DNA of 64,000 bases, taken from Aurantiochytrium sp. KH105 (lineage: Eukaryota; Sar; Bigyra; Thraustochytrida; Thraustochytriidae). The stretch covers positions 361,041 to 425,040 of the forward strand of contig BGKB01000052.1 of NCBI GenBank assembly GCA_003116975.1, given 5' to 3'. The notes beneath the pieces were generated by a model. The model did not search any database. It was given only the letters and a program-made list of their open reading frames with translations, and was not told where the DNA came from. Below, piece by piece: positions 24,385-35,285 of this stretch (positions are counted from its first letter, which is position 1; each line of letters opens with the position of its first letter). The translations under genes and the position numbers were made by a program.

Positions 24385-24549
24385 ATGGCATCGGCTAGCG
24401 AGGATCAAGACGACTTCTTCCTAGGTCCAAAAAAGAGCTTGCTGGAGGTTTCTTTGAGCGTTTTACACGAAGGTCAGTTCTCCGAGGTGGTGATGGTGAA
24501 TCGCTTGTCAAGTTTTCCGAATTTTACAACACGGCTGAAGCTCCGTTGA
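24385..24549 (+). CDS. Candidate small ORF, 54 codons, low confidence
   Basis: ATG at 24385 opens a frame beginning MASASEDQDDFFLGPKKSLLE and stopping with TGA at 24547-24549. It differs from the usual noise in this region: the N-terminus is acidic, codons are mixed, and a GTCAGT donor-like site lies near the end of its acidic/hydrophobic stretch, so it could be the first exon of a short spliced gene. No domain is recognisable and no downstream exon could be confirmed. It may equally be chance. Confidence 0.15.
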   Translation: MASASEDQDDFFLGPKKSLLEVSLSVLHEGQFSEVVMVNRLSSFPNFTTRLKLR

Positions 24550-25910
24550 TCGAAAATTTCGTCCCCTTGTGTTTCTTCCAATGGAACTAAAGAAATGGCA
24601 AATCATTCTTTAGCTTTTCTTACGTGCATTTTTTATCCTTGACAAGGCTTTGCGATGGCGAACGATCTCAGATGAAGTGTTTCAGACACCTGACGAGCTT
24701 GTGAAAACGCCCCCCCCCCCCCTCCGCCCTCTCTCTTCCCATTTCCCCCCCTCATCCTCCTCCGCATAAAATGCACTCGATGAGGCGCCGAGGCTTCCCG
24801 AGCCATCTTTCACGTTGGCAACCTAGGAAACTGCCTGCCCCGAGGCGCGCATTGCTCGGTTGCTTTATTGTTTTCTTGATGTGCGATAGAGCTGGGCACA
24901 CATTTTTTCCTATCGTACAACACAAAATACTTTGTAAAATCAAGAAAATTGAGAAAATTCTGCGGGAGCTCGATGACGCACTCGCCGCGCGTTCTCGATA
25001 GAGGCGCCCTGGTTGCTCCAGCCACGAGGTTCCTGGCCCATGCGATAGAGATGCCCAACGTCCACAGCCAGGGAGAGCGTAAGGGGCCCGCGACGGCAGT
25101 TTCGCGGTAGGTAATACATCCGTTGGCATCCCGAGCCACTGTTCTATGTGCTCTGTACCGTTGGTGAAACCCGAATGTTCAGCACTGCCAAAAATTTCTC
25201 CACAAGCAATGCTGCGATCCGTGGTGGCCGGCTGCCTTTCTTCAGTCAGTCGAAGCAAGCAACTGCAAGCCATCCTGCTGGGCGAGCGACTGCAAGAATA
25301 AAAAACAAAAAAACCGAACGCGCTCTTCTTGTCGCCTGCAGCCATCCAGCCAGCTCGCTAGCTAGCTAGCTGCAGCTGCTCCTTGTCGATGGGAAGAAAG
25401 CTTCTTCCTTCGGTTTGCTCCACTCCACCTTTTCTCCTCTTCTCTCCTCTCCATTCCACTCACTCCACGCTGCAGTGACTCATGTGAACCAGGTTTTTTA
25501 CTTTTCAGAATCTGCGAATCACAAATCGAGTCGCGTCCACGTCGGAGAGCCTGCCAGCTCGATCCAAGGCCAACATGCTTCGCTTCAAGTCTAGTGGAGA
25601 CGTATCGAGTTGCTCTCGAGGCTCGCGGAGACCGGGACAGGCCGGGGCCGTTGTGTTGCCTCGATTCGTGCCTCGTGAAGGCGAACCGAGTTGAACGCTC
25701 TCATTTTTTAATTTTAGTTCAGTCGCGGCGTCTCGGACAAGGCCCAACTAACTGTTAGACAGTTGTTTGGTCGGCGTCTCATACCTCCAGCCGTGCGCCG
25801 CTTCGTTGTTATTGTTCTTCTTCTCCTTCTTCCTCTTGACTCCGTTCGTTTCCAGCAGCCAACCAACTGACTGCTCGACCCAGGCTTTTTATGAGGTTTC
25901 AAAGGAAGGA

Positions 25911-25939
25911 GATCGATCGATCGATCGATCGATCGATCA
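25911..25939. repeat. (GATC)n palindromic microsatellite
   Basis: Seven self-complementary GATC units. Short GATC runs also occur near 11455-11475 and 61855-61868. Confidence 0.85.
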
Positions 25940-27060
25940 AAATTTCTGGCCGCTCCTTCGGCTTGTCCTCAGCTGCAGCCCGCCAGGTAGCTGAGCTTGA
26001 GGCTGCACGTAAAAAGAAGCCACCGCAGGATCGCCAGTAGCGACGGCGGCCGGAACCGCGCCCAGCGCCGTTGCCGTGCGTGCGTGTCCTTGCCGCCCCC
26101 CACAAATCGCCGCAGCACGCCGCCTCCTCGATGTTGTCTCACAACTCGAAACCGACCTCGGCGAGTGCCGCTCTTCTCCACTTTTCCCGGCCGCCGCGTG
26201 GCCGGCCGCCGCGAGCCGCCCCTCCTCGCCCGCCTCCGCGCGGCCGTTATCCGCAGCGCGGAGGCGGAGCGTGGCCGGGCCGGCCCCGCCACGGCCGCTG
26301 CAGCCGCCTCTGGCAGGCATGGAGGAAGAGATAGATTGCTAGCTAGACAGAAGGCAGGCAGGCAGGCCGTTAGAGGCCGGGGCCTGCTGCTGCAGCGGTG
26401 CGCCGGAGTGAGGAGAGCGTGCTTCCGTGTGCGCGCATGTGCGTGTGCGCGCGGGGAGAGGAGAGAGAGAGGCTGCGTCCTCTCTAGAAGTCGAAGTTCC
26501 GGCAGCCTGGCGCGCGGCTGTCCGCTCGACAGACCGCCCGCCCGCCCGCTGGCCGCTGCGACGGAGCTTCCCGGCCGCAGCCCGATCGATCTCCCCTCGC
26601 CTTCCTCGCTCCCTTCACCAGCCACGATGGCCTCTGCCAGCAGCGACAGCAGCAACAGCAGCAGCAGCAGCAGGCGGGAGTGTGGGAGCACATCCGGCCG
26701 GTGTGGGCCGCGGGGTGGTGGGTCGGCCCGTTCATTCGCGCGCACACTCACTCGCTGTCCGCGTCAATCAATCGAGTCTCCCCGCCCCGCCGCGCGGGTT
26801 CGCGCCGCCGCACAATTCGCACGTGCGCACACGCACGCACGCGCAGCGCAGCGCAACGCAACGGAGATCGCGCGTGACGAGGCGTGCATGCGTGATGCGC
26901 GCTGCGAGGCGGGGAGAGACCGTCCGCGTCGGCGACTCTGCTCCGTGCATCCGGGTCCAGACGGTGACCCCGTGGCTGGGCTTTGCAGGCCTTGTGTTGA
27001 CTTGCTCGTTCTCCGCAGAGCAGCCTTGCGCCGCGTCGGCCCTCGCTGTCGCGCCTGCCC

Positions 27061-27098
27061 GCTTGCTTGCTTGCTTGCTTGCTGGCTTGCTTGCTTGC
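27061..27098. repeat. (GCTT)n microsatellite
   Basis: Nine GCTT units with one GGCT variant. Confidence 0.85.
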
Positions 27099-29212
27099 CG
27101 CCCCCGGCCGCTGCCCGTCTCTGTCTGTACACGGCACTCGCATCTCCGCGCTCGCTCGCGCGCGCCAGCGACTCGCGCCTCCAGGTCTACATGTGCGCCG
27201 CCCGTCCATCCAGGAGAACAAAGGAACGAACGAACGGAGACGGAGGGAGCGGGCGGGAAAAGGGAAGCGGGCAAAGGAGGAGAAGCGAACCGCGCGCGAC
27301 TCGAGTCCGCGCGGCGTTCATGTGCCGCTTCCAGGAGCCCGCGGGACGCCGGCCGCACAGACGATGCGCAGCCACTAGCCCCGTCTCTGCCTGCCTGCCT
27401 CTGATTAGAGTCTTCCTTTCGCGGGCGAGGGACAGTGGCGAGGGAGGAAGCGACGGCCCCGCGCGGGATTCGGCTGCTTGCAGTTAGTTGCGCGGCCAAT
27501 CATGGCAACACCGAGGCAGGCAGATGGAGGATCATATCTTGGAGGACGTAGAGTCTGGTAGAGTTGCCGCGCCGGGAACAGCGATGGCGAGCCGTCATGC
27601 TGGCCGTGTCACGGATGGCGAAGGATTGCGGAAGAGACAGAACCAATCGAATCAATCGATTGATTGTCGAACGGTTTGGCCTTCCCCTCCGCGAGCGTGA
27701 CATGACTGACTGGAGGACCCAGCATTGAACCTTTCATTTTCAGCCCGCCAAGACGACGATTGTCGATGACACTGTTAAGCCAGGCTGGCTGGCCTTCAGA
27801 GCCCAGCTGCAGACTATTTGTTACGCGGTCGGCCGGCCAATCGATGCTCACCATCGCCGTCAGCGAGCCAAACAATGTCCGCTAATAAGTACAGATAATG
27901 GGGTTAGAGTGGTGTGGGCAAGCTACGGCGGGGCAGCCCTAGCCGAGGCCAATTTATTGGCTAGGTCCTCGACGCCCACCTTGCACAAACCTACCGCAAC
28001 TTCCCGCACTTTCGAGGCTTGCTTCAGTGGGGGCGCACCGCTGTGGAGGGAGATGAAACGTGAACCGCGCGAAAGACTCGCTTGTATACTCTATTTGCTG
28101 TCACGACTTCGCTTGCTTGTCTGCCTGGCTGCTGCTTGACTTTACATTAAGTCCTGGCCTGCCTTTGGACTTCGCCCAGCCCAGGTTCTTATGCGAACCC
28201 CTTCGACCGGCCGCTGCCGCCATTGCGCAGCTGCTGCGCTGCTTGCATCGGCCGTCAGCGTGGTGGGACATGCGATCCCAGGGCGAGGCGTGACGCGCGC
28301 CCCACTCGTTCGTTTGCGTAGCCCCGCTAGCCGCGAACGAACGCGCGGGAGACGCAAAGAAGGCCAGCCAACTTGAGGGCTGTGGCCCGCCGTAGCAAGC
28401 TGTGGCGCATCGCTAAGCCAGGGTTGAGAGGGTCGTGGACGCACACGGCGCGCTTTTTTTTCACTCTGCTGTTGCAGCTGCGTGGTACTATCGCTCCAGC
28501 TCGGACGCCTTGCGTGCGGTTGGTTTTTCGCCGCGACGAGACCGGTCGACTCGAAGGAAAGCACCCTCCTGGCGGAAGCAGCCCGGACAGAGCTGTCCCA
28601 GCGCTGCGCTGTCTGTGTCTGTCTGTCGGTTGTCTGACTGTCTGTCTCTCTGTCTGTCTGCCGCCCCTGCCGGCTGCAAGCCAGCGTGAGCTGATATGCT
28701 GCGCTGGCACACCTCCACGTCACCTCTCTCGCAGCCTGCCGTTGCTGTCAGCACGAGCAGCGGGAGCCCTCTCCCACTGGCGTGTTCATGTCGGTCAATG
28801 CACACACGAACTGAAGGGATCGTCCGAGTCATGCTGGAGCGGCCTCTGAAAGGCCCGCGGGACAGAACAAAGCCGGCAACGGAGGCACGGGCGGGGTCTT
28901 TTCCACCCTCTCTCCCTCCTCTCACTCTCGCTATCTCTCTTATGCGCGTCCTCTCTGGCGCTGCTGGACCATCATGCCTGTATGCATGCGTGCGTGCGTG
29001 TATTGCGTGGAGGCTGCAGACCCTCGCGGGTGCTCGTCGCTCCGGGTTTCCAGGAGCTGCTGCTGCTGCTGCACCAGCAGTCGCAGCAGCATCAAGAGGG
29101 CATGCTGTGGTCGGTCGATCGGTTCGGTCTGCGTCACATTGTCGGTTGCGCCTCCTCGCTCTTGGGCAAGCAGGCAGCCGAGCAGTCGCCAGTGTGTGCG
29201 ACGGACGCACGA

Positions 29213-29243
29213 CAGACGGACGGACGGACGGACGGACGGACGG
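29213..29243. repeat. (GGAC)n microsatellite
   Basis: About seven GGAC units. Confidence 0.85.
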
Positions 29244-30561
29244 GTGTCCAGCTTGACAAAGCGCCGAGACGACCCACACAGAGACCACGGACGCGTTCTT
29301 CTTCGCTGCGCTCGTGCTCGTCTGCGCTCTCTCCACCGTGACTTTCATATTTGCCGGCGGCCAGCGCAAGCCGCCAACTACACAAGCAATCGTGCATGCT
29401 CGCATGCTGGAGTGGCCGAGGCATGAATACTGGCGCAACTGCGAGCGTGGACAAGACGCGAATCAGCGCGGACGGCTCCAGATGCGTCCGAGTGGCAATG
29501 GTGGCTGCAGGGGAGGTTTGCCCAGAAAGCGGAAGCGAACAAGAAACAGAATAGTGGTGTGGAGCACTCTGCACATGGAACAAAAATCAGTTCCCCCCCT
29601 CCTGAGAACAAATGAGCCGCTCAGTCAGGCACGTAAACGCTGCGGGCACCACGCTGCAGCTGGCTGAGCGGAGAATAGCAAAACCTACGTAGGAGCGGTA
29701 TGGAACACGCGCTTTTTTCTTTCTACTCGCGATTTATAGCTTGCACAACAAACGCCGATGTGCGTGCTTGACAGTGAGATAAAATTTAACAATCAAACTT
29801 TGATTCTCTTCCGTTTCTGCGGGCTTGTCCCTGACGCGTGTGACTTGCCAGTGAGGTGCAACGAAATAACTGTGGGAAGTCTCTCTTACCTTTAGAAAAA
29901 AAAAAAGTTGACCGAGGTTCAAACTGGCTGGTGGACGACACCAGGGACCGCGCCCTGCCGCTTTCAAATACTGCTCCTCGGGCTAGTCCCGGACCGCTCG
30001 CCAAGGTCGTCTGCGTCCGTCTTCGTCGTCCCTGCGGCCAGATGCGGCCCCGCTCGGCTTAAACCGGTTTACCGCCGCCGGGAGCGGCCAGCGCGGCGGC
30101 TTTCTTGACGCGCTAGTGGAAGGAGGGAATAGAGCCTCGCTAGCTTGTTCAGGCTTTAGCCCAGCTGCCAGTGGCAATGATGGGGTGAGTGGATGGACCA
30201 ACCGACGGCGACGAAAGCGCGAAGCAGCTGCGGGCTCTACGCGAACCAAGCTTCTCCTGCGAGCCCTGGCAGCCCAGGATCGAAAGAACTTGTAGGACTC
30301 TTGTGACCTCGCAAACGTCACGAGCCTTCGGTTAAACTCCCGGTCCGCCTCAGCCTGGCAACGAGACGCCGCGAGACGCCGCGGACGACCGACTTGCACG
30401 GCCTCTTTGCACGACAGACGGTCGCCACGCGCGCACGAACACCCTCAAAGCAGCCCTTGGCCGGTGCACGACGTAGGCACGGTCTGCAGAAGCGGCCAAG
30501 CGACGCACCCAAAGCTTAGTGGGGTGGAATCGAAAACGAGGTAGCTGAGCGAGGACCGGCC

Positions 30562-30620
30562 GTCGACGCGAGTGAGCCGTCGACGCGAGTGAGCCGTCGA
30601 CGCGAGTGAGCCGTCGACGC
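30562..30620. repeat. 17-bp minisatellite, three full copies and a partial one
   Basis: Unit GTCGACGCGAGTGAGCC starts at 30562, 30579 and 30596, with a partial copy from 30613. Same unit length as the array at 19714 but unrelated sequence. Confidence 0.9.
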
Positions 30621-30639
30621 CGCTGGACAAGACTCGCTT

Positions 30640-30667
30640 ACTGGCTGGCTGGCTGGCTGGCTGGCTG
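30640..30667. repeat. (GGCT)n microsatellite
   Basis: Seven GGCT units, 20 bp downstream of the 17-bp minisatellite. Confidence 0.85.
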
Positions 30668-31322
30668 AATCGGAGTCCTTCCATGTCGATCATCCTGACT
30701 GACTGACTCCCGGATCCTCTTCAAGTTGCATGGTTGGTCGCAGCAGGCAGCTGCAGCTTTTGAGAGATAAAAATTCAGGCTGCGTTCTTCGTTTTTTCCA
30801 TCTTTCGTTCGAGTTCTTTATCGCGCGCACCATTCATCCAGTCAGCCAGACAAACAGACGCCAGAAGAAGCAACGCGCGCGTGGAGGGACGCTTCCGGCG
30901 CCACGACCGGCCACGCAGAAAGACCAGAGAACATGAAAGAGTATCCTTCCGCCCGACCGACCGACCGGCCGGCCGGCCGGTCAGCCACACGCATGCACGC
31001 ACACACGAAGGGAGAATCGAACAAACGAAAGAACCATCAACGAGGGATCGATCGAGCGAGGCCTCGCACGAAGCACTGCGACTGCGGGCTAGCTGAGACT
31101 GCAGCTGTGGGGCGTCCGGACGGCGCTCGAGTGGTGCAGATAATGACGAATAGTATAGCCTCCACTGCAGCCGCCGCTCTCTGCACGCGCGGACTGACCT
31201 CGGAAAGATGACGAATAAACAGTTAGTCAGGCATATAGACGTAGTACAGACAGACGAAAGAATTTGCGCGCACGCGGCCTGACTTGCCCTAGGCGGCCCT
31301 GGCCGGCAGGCTGCAAGCACGG

Positions 31323-31359
<37 letters not shown>
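31323..31359. repeat. (GGCT)n microsatellite
   Basis: About nine GGCT units. Confidence 0.9.
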
Positions 31360-31360
<1 letters not shown>

Positions 31361-31741
31361 CTACGCACGCTCCGCGCTCGACTTCCTGCCGTCTTCCCGA
31401 CTCCCGCCTGCGCTCTTGTCTCCGGGCTGCGGTGGATGCTGCTGCCAGAGGCCAGCTGCTTCCTTTTCAGTCACCACTCGCTCCTCTGCAGATCGAAGGC
31501 GGAACGAGCCCATCCTCCTCATGGGGACGAAAAGAGGTCAGGGAGGGGGTGCGAAATGTGAAAGGGACAATGTTAAAGTTTTTTCGCTGGCCATGGACAA
31601 GGGCCTCAGCGGAACAACGTGAAGCGCCCCCACTCTGGTTGTTTCGAGAACCCACGGAGTATCAGAACCTCGGTCCGTCTCAGAACACTCTCTCGGCTGC
31701 GGCGACATCATCTGTTCTGACCAATGACGTGACGACATTCA

Positions 31742-31795
31742 TCTTTCTTTCTTTCATTCTTTCTTTCTTTCTTTCTTTTCTTTCTTTTATTTTCA
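31742..31795. repeat. (TTTC)n pyrimidine-rich repeat
   Basis: TTTC units with occasional ATTC and TTTTA variants, at the transition to the AT-richer flank of the membrane-protein gene. Confidence 0.75.
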
Positions 31796-33002
31796 TTCTT
31801 TCAACTTTGTTGACGACAACCTTTCTTTTCTCACTCTCCGAAGTGCAGGTGTCTCCAACGTAAAATCGGCACGCTCACTTCTACCCAACATGCACAAAAG
31901 AAAACAAAATGGAAACAGAAAAGACTGCAGGCGTTCTTACTCACAAAAGAAAAGATAGAAAAAGAATGAAACAAAAATCAAAGGAAGAAAGTTTGGACGC
32001 GAACGCGTTCGAATTGATCCCTGCTACCCGTCCACCGAACCGACCGATCGATCCAATCAATCGTCCCCCACCGCGTGCACACGGGACGCGAAAAAATACA
32101 ACGACTCCTGGTTCTTCGTTCTCAGGATAAAAACTGGCCTCGCGCCAAACTGACTATAAACTTCCCCGCCATCCCGAATCATGCATTCAAGAGATCCCGG
32201 CCCGAGGCCAAGCATGACCTCCTCCTCCTCCTCCTCGTGGTTCGCCTTCGTTGTCCCATCAAGAGCGTTTGACGCTGCTCTTGACAAATTATGCTGTACC
32301 ATGGTGTACGATCGCAGCCGACAAAGGCTCACATAAAGAACAAAGCGAGCAATTGAAGGCGGCTAACTGCCGAGAAGTCTTTTCCTTTTTCGAACAAACA
32401 ACAGTGAAAAAATCCCTAATAGTTTACGAGGAACTCGCGAGAGCAGCACTACGACTTGTTGAAATCGAAATACACGCCGCGTGGCGCCTCACGAGAGCTT
32501 CTTACGTGAAAACAATTAAGCTCAATGGTCAGAGAAATAAAATGAGTCCACGCTCTCCAGGAAGGCTTCGCGAATCATCCTTTCTTATCCGTTTCGCAGT
32601 CGAGATTGTACGTGGCTTACCGCTAATCTCCTTTCAGCACGGTCTTGGACCTAGCAGAAGTTGGCCGTCTGACGCGATCTCGAACTTGCATCTTTCTCAA
32701 TTTTCCTCGACTCCATACCTCTCTCCATAATCTCGGGTAATTCGGAACGGATGAGGTCATTGCGTTATGTGCAAGAGCACCGGAACGAAAGCAAGCTTGT
32801 AAGTGCGGTTTCTCGAATGTCAAAGAATTGCAATTCATAGGGTTTCACAGCACGCACTGCCTAGTCAGACCCAAGTACGCTTGTTTAGAACAAGCACCAT
32901 CGTCGACGAGCCGTCGATGTAATGATGGTACGTGCTGCACCCTTTTCTCGTTGGCGTCTTCCCCGACCCTAAAGAAGCAACGAAAGAGCGATCTCATCAT
33001 TT

Positions 33003-34745
33003 TCAGACGTTGCGATGCCCAAAGGTAGCAAGATCCACATCATTGGGCGAGCACACCAACTCATGAGCGTTGGAACCAAAACCTGGGTGCGGGGCCAGCT
33101 CTTGCTGACGCTCCTGAACACTCCAAGAGTCCCGACGCGGGGCCCGCTCCCGAGTCAACGATTGGCGCAAGCGTCTTGCCATACGCACAAATAGAGTCGC
33201 CAAAATGCCAAGCGCAAGCGCTCCGCCCACAGCGATTGCAACAATAAAGACTATGCGCACAGCAGAAGAAGTCTCCTCGCTTTCCGCCTCTGTTGTCGAA
33301 CCAGAGTCTGTCGATGATTCACAAGGGTCACCCATCGACACACGATACATGGGTGTCGTCCACGTGTCGCTCATAATGTATATATAGTGCGGCTCTGCGA
33401 CCACAACTCCATTTCCACACGTGACGCGTCCCTCACTTGAGTCTACAAAGACTGACAAGGACGCAAGAATATCCTCTGATGATGATCGCACCTCACACCA
33501 GAGCCTGGCCTCAGAAGAAAGACCTTGGACCGTTGTCGCCAGCTCACCGTCAAAGCTCGCCTTGACAGATACCAAAGAATCCTCTTTATTGGCGCACAAT
33601 GTCGTCAGCTCATAGTCTGCACATTCTGTGTCGTCAGCCGCAGGCATCGTCACTTTGTAATTGTCATGAAAGGTGCACCCCTCTGTGCTCAAATCGAGAA
33701 ACTTCAACGCCCAGTCCGCATCAGGCGGCGTTGCATTGGCAGAAATCACGCACTCCATCGACGAATCATCTGCCAGCTCCGAGCAGTTTAACGATACAGG
33801 ACTGTACGAAGTCTCGCCCGTATCTGAAAACGAGACTTCTAGTCCTAGATTCGGAGAGCTTGCGAGCTTGTGCTCCACAACAACGCGAAAGTCCACGAGA
33901 CCAGGGCAAAATGGGGTCCCTGTCTCGGCTACACCGATTTCTAGCTTCGTAAGAATAGAACCCTCTGGGCAGGTCGTTGTGGGCACAGATGTTGGCGCCA
34001 CAGTCCGAGAGACAGCTCCTAGTACAGTTGGACTCGCACTTGGCTCTTTACTTGGGTACAAGGTTGGTACTTGCGTTGGATGTAGCGTTGGCACACGCGT
34101 TGGTCTCGCTGTCGGGACAAAGGTCGGAAACTCTGTGGGATACGGCGTTGGTAGCTTTGTCGGTGCGGCACTGGGAAAGGTAGTCGTCGGTGCGTTTGTG
34201 TCCACAAAACTGCATACACTCACACGCACCTGCTTTGGCTCCTCACAAGAATGCAATTGCAAGGCTAGCGTCGATGAATCCTCTGTACTACTCGCCCGAC
34301 ATGATCCTGGAATACCCTCTCCTGATACCAGATTGTCCTGCACGGGGCAAGACTCCCACGCAGCCTCGCTTGCGAGCAAGTCGTCCTCTGATGAATACAA
34401 TACAAAGTGCTTGCCCACGCCATAGTCCTCGGACTCTATAATCCAATTATATAACACTTGGTCCGTCACGTTCAGGCCTGCTTTGCTCTTTTCTTCTTTA
34501 AGATATGCAACGGCAACATCGTTTACCTCGTATCTCAAGATCTGGGTTGATTCGAAGAGCTCGTTGATTTCTGACGCATCCTTCAGAATCGACACCATAC
34601 AGCCGTTGCTTCGCTCAAAGACTGTTACCCAATACGGGCAACATAGCTCCTCGTACGAGCACGTCTCTCCTTGCGCACTTGCTAGGCGTACTGCAAGCAC
34701 AGTGGCAAGAGCGCACGCCACCTTGGCGGGACCCAGGCGAGGCAT
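33003..34745 (-). CDS. PT-rich type I membrane protein, function unknown
   Basis: This is a 580-residue protein from ATG 34745 to a stop at 33003. Residues 1-25 form a signal peptide (hydrophobic ATVLAVRLASA, likely cut near AQ/G). The N-terminal ectodomain (26-185) has paired Cys residues and one N-glycosylation-type NVT. Residues 186-257 form a proline/threonine spacer of P-T-x-x-P-T steps (PTKLPTPYPTEFPTFVPT), a pattern common in secreted and surface proteins of diatoms and thraustochytrids. A second Cys-containing ectodomain (about 258-480) precedes one transmembrane helix at about 498-520 (IVFIVAIAVGGALALGILATLFV), which is followed by a basic stop-transfer MARRLRQ and a 59-residue cytoplasmic tail. 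The layout suggests a cell-surface protein with O-glycosylated stalk. No catalytic motif is seen. It is divergent with the WW/pseudokinase gene, start codons 540 bp apart. Confidence 0.85.
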   Translation of the reverse strand: MPRLGPAKVACALATVLAVRLASAQGETCSYEELCCPYWVTVFERSNGCMVSILKDASEINELFESTQILRYEVNDVAVAYLKEEKSKAGLNVTDQVLYNWIIESEDYGVGKHFVLYSSEDDLLASEAAWESCPVQDNLVSGEGIPGSCRASSTEDSSTLALQLHSCEEPKQVRVSVCSFVDTNAPTTTFPSAAPTKLPTPYPTEFPTFVPTARPTRVPTLHPTQVPTLYPSKEPSASPTVLGAVSRTVAPTSVPTTTCPEGSILTKLEIGVAETGTPFCPGLVDFRVVVEHKLASSPNLGLEVSFSDTGETSYSPVSLNCSELADDSSMECVISANATPPDADWALKFLDLSTEGCTFHDNYKVTMPAADDTECADYELTTLCANKEDSLVSVKASFDGELATTVQGLSSEARLWCEVRSSSEDILASLSVFVDSSEGRVTCGNGVVVAEPHYIYIMSDTWTTPMYRVSMGDPCESSTDSGSTTEAESEETSSAVRIVFIVAIAVGGALALGILATLFVRMARRLRQSLTRERAPRRDSWSVQERQQELAPHPGFGSNAHELVCSPNDVDLATFGHRNV

Positions 34746-35285
34746 CTTGCGCCGCTTCTGGCAATTTCACTCTTCTAAAGAAGGTTTGAGTTCTGCAGGT
34801 TTTTGAAGCCTTGACTTGCGCAGCGCATTCGCCCACTCGCTCACTCACTTTCCAGTTTCCCTCTAAATTCAGAGCGGATTCGCTCTCGCGTCGCCTTAGG
34901 CTTTTGTCTTTGCGCACTCAAGGGATGCATAAATTTCGAACGGTCAAGCGATCAAAACGAGCTCCCTCGCGGCCATGCCAAGTTCGTAGCGGCCCCAGCC
35001 GATCGAGAGCTGCTGCGACACAGAGACGCACGTATTCCGGGGCCGCCACGGATGGCTCCGACCGTGGCATCGGTCTCTTGACTCTCGAAACCCATTTCGA
35101 ACTCGAAGAGACTCACCGGATCTATTCTGGCATAGAGTGTGCCCGCACACCCAGATGTTGCGCAACGCATTTTGCCAAACAGCCACGTGAACAAGTTGCC
35201 GGCAGAAAACCTGCACGCTTGCCGAGCGCGCGCGCCTGGGCGCGCAGGCGCTCACTTTTGCGACTGGGCGGCCCCGCCACCACCC
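34746..35285. promoter_or_regulatory. Divergent promoter region, membrane protein / WW-pseudokinase
   Basis: These 540 bp separate two start codons facing away from each other, so both promoters and both 5' UTRs must lie here. The open frame at 35139-35285, continuous with the WW protein, is more likely 5' UTR because its codons lack the repeat-rich character of the protein. No TATA box could be assigned. Confidence 0.55.

Larger units (their letters stand above)
7941..33002. other. About 25-kb gene-poor region rich in microsatellites
   Basis: No supportable protein gene, tRNA or rRNA was seen. Long open frames here occur in several overlapping frames on both strands, are dominated by Arg/Ala/Pro/Ser and basic repeats, and lack domain-like blocks; they look like by-products of high GC. 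Sub-blocks by eye: 7941-8450 is 5' UTR/promoter of the Q/N-rich gene with pyrimidine runs; 8450-20900 is GC-rich with many 4-bp repeats; 20900-25500 is AT-richer; 25500-31400 is GC-rich; 31400-33002 is AT-richer. One weak small-ORF candidate lies at 24385-24549. It ends at the 3' end of the PT-rich membrane protein gene. Possible roles are long non-coding transcripts, a centromere or origin, or simply expanded repeats; nothing read here decides between them. Confidence 0.65.

Noticed and set aside
25997-27487. Open frame of 496 codons on the plus strand in the gene desert
   Set aside because: Composition is Arg/Ala/Ser/Pro throughout, it overlaps comparable open frames on both strands, it crosses a GCTT microsatellite and shows no domain-like block. 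High GC explains it.
35139-35285. 49-codon N-terminal extension of the WW protein
   Set aside because: The in-frame ATG at 35286 lies just before WW1, and the extension has no conserved character; kept as 5' UTR.
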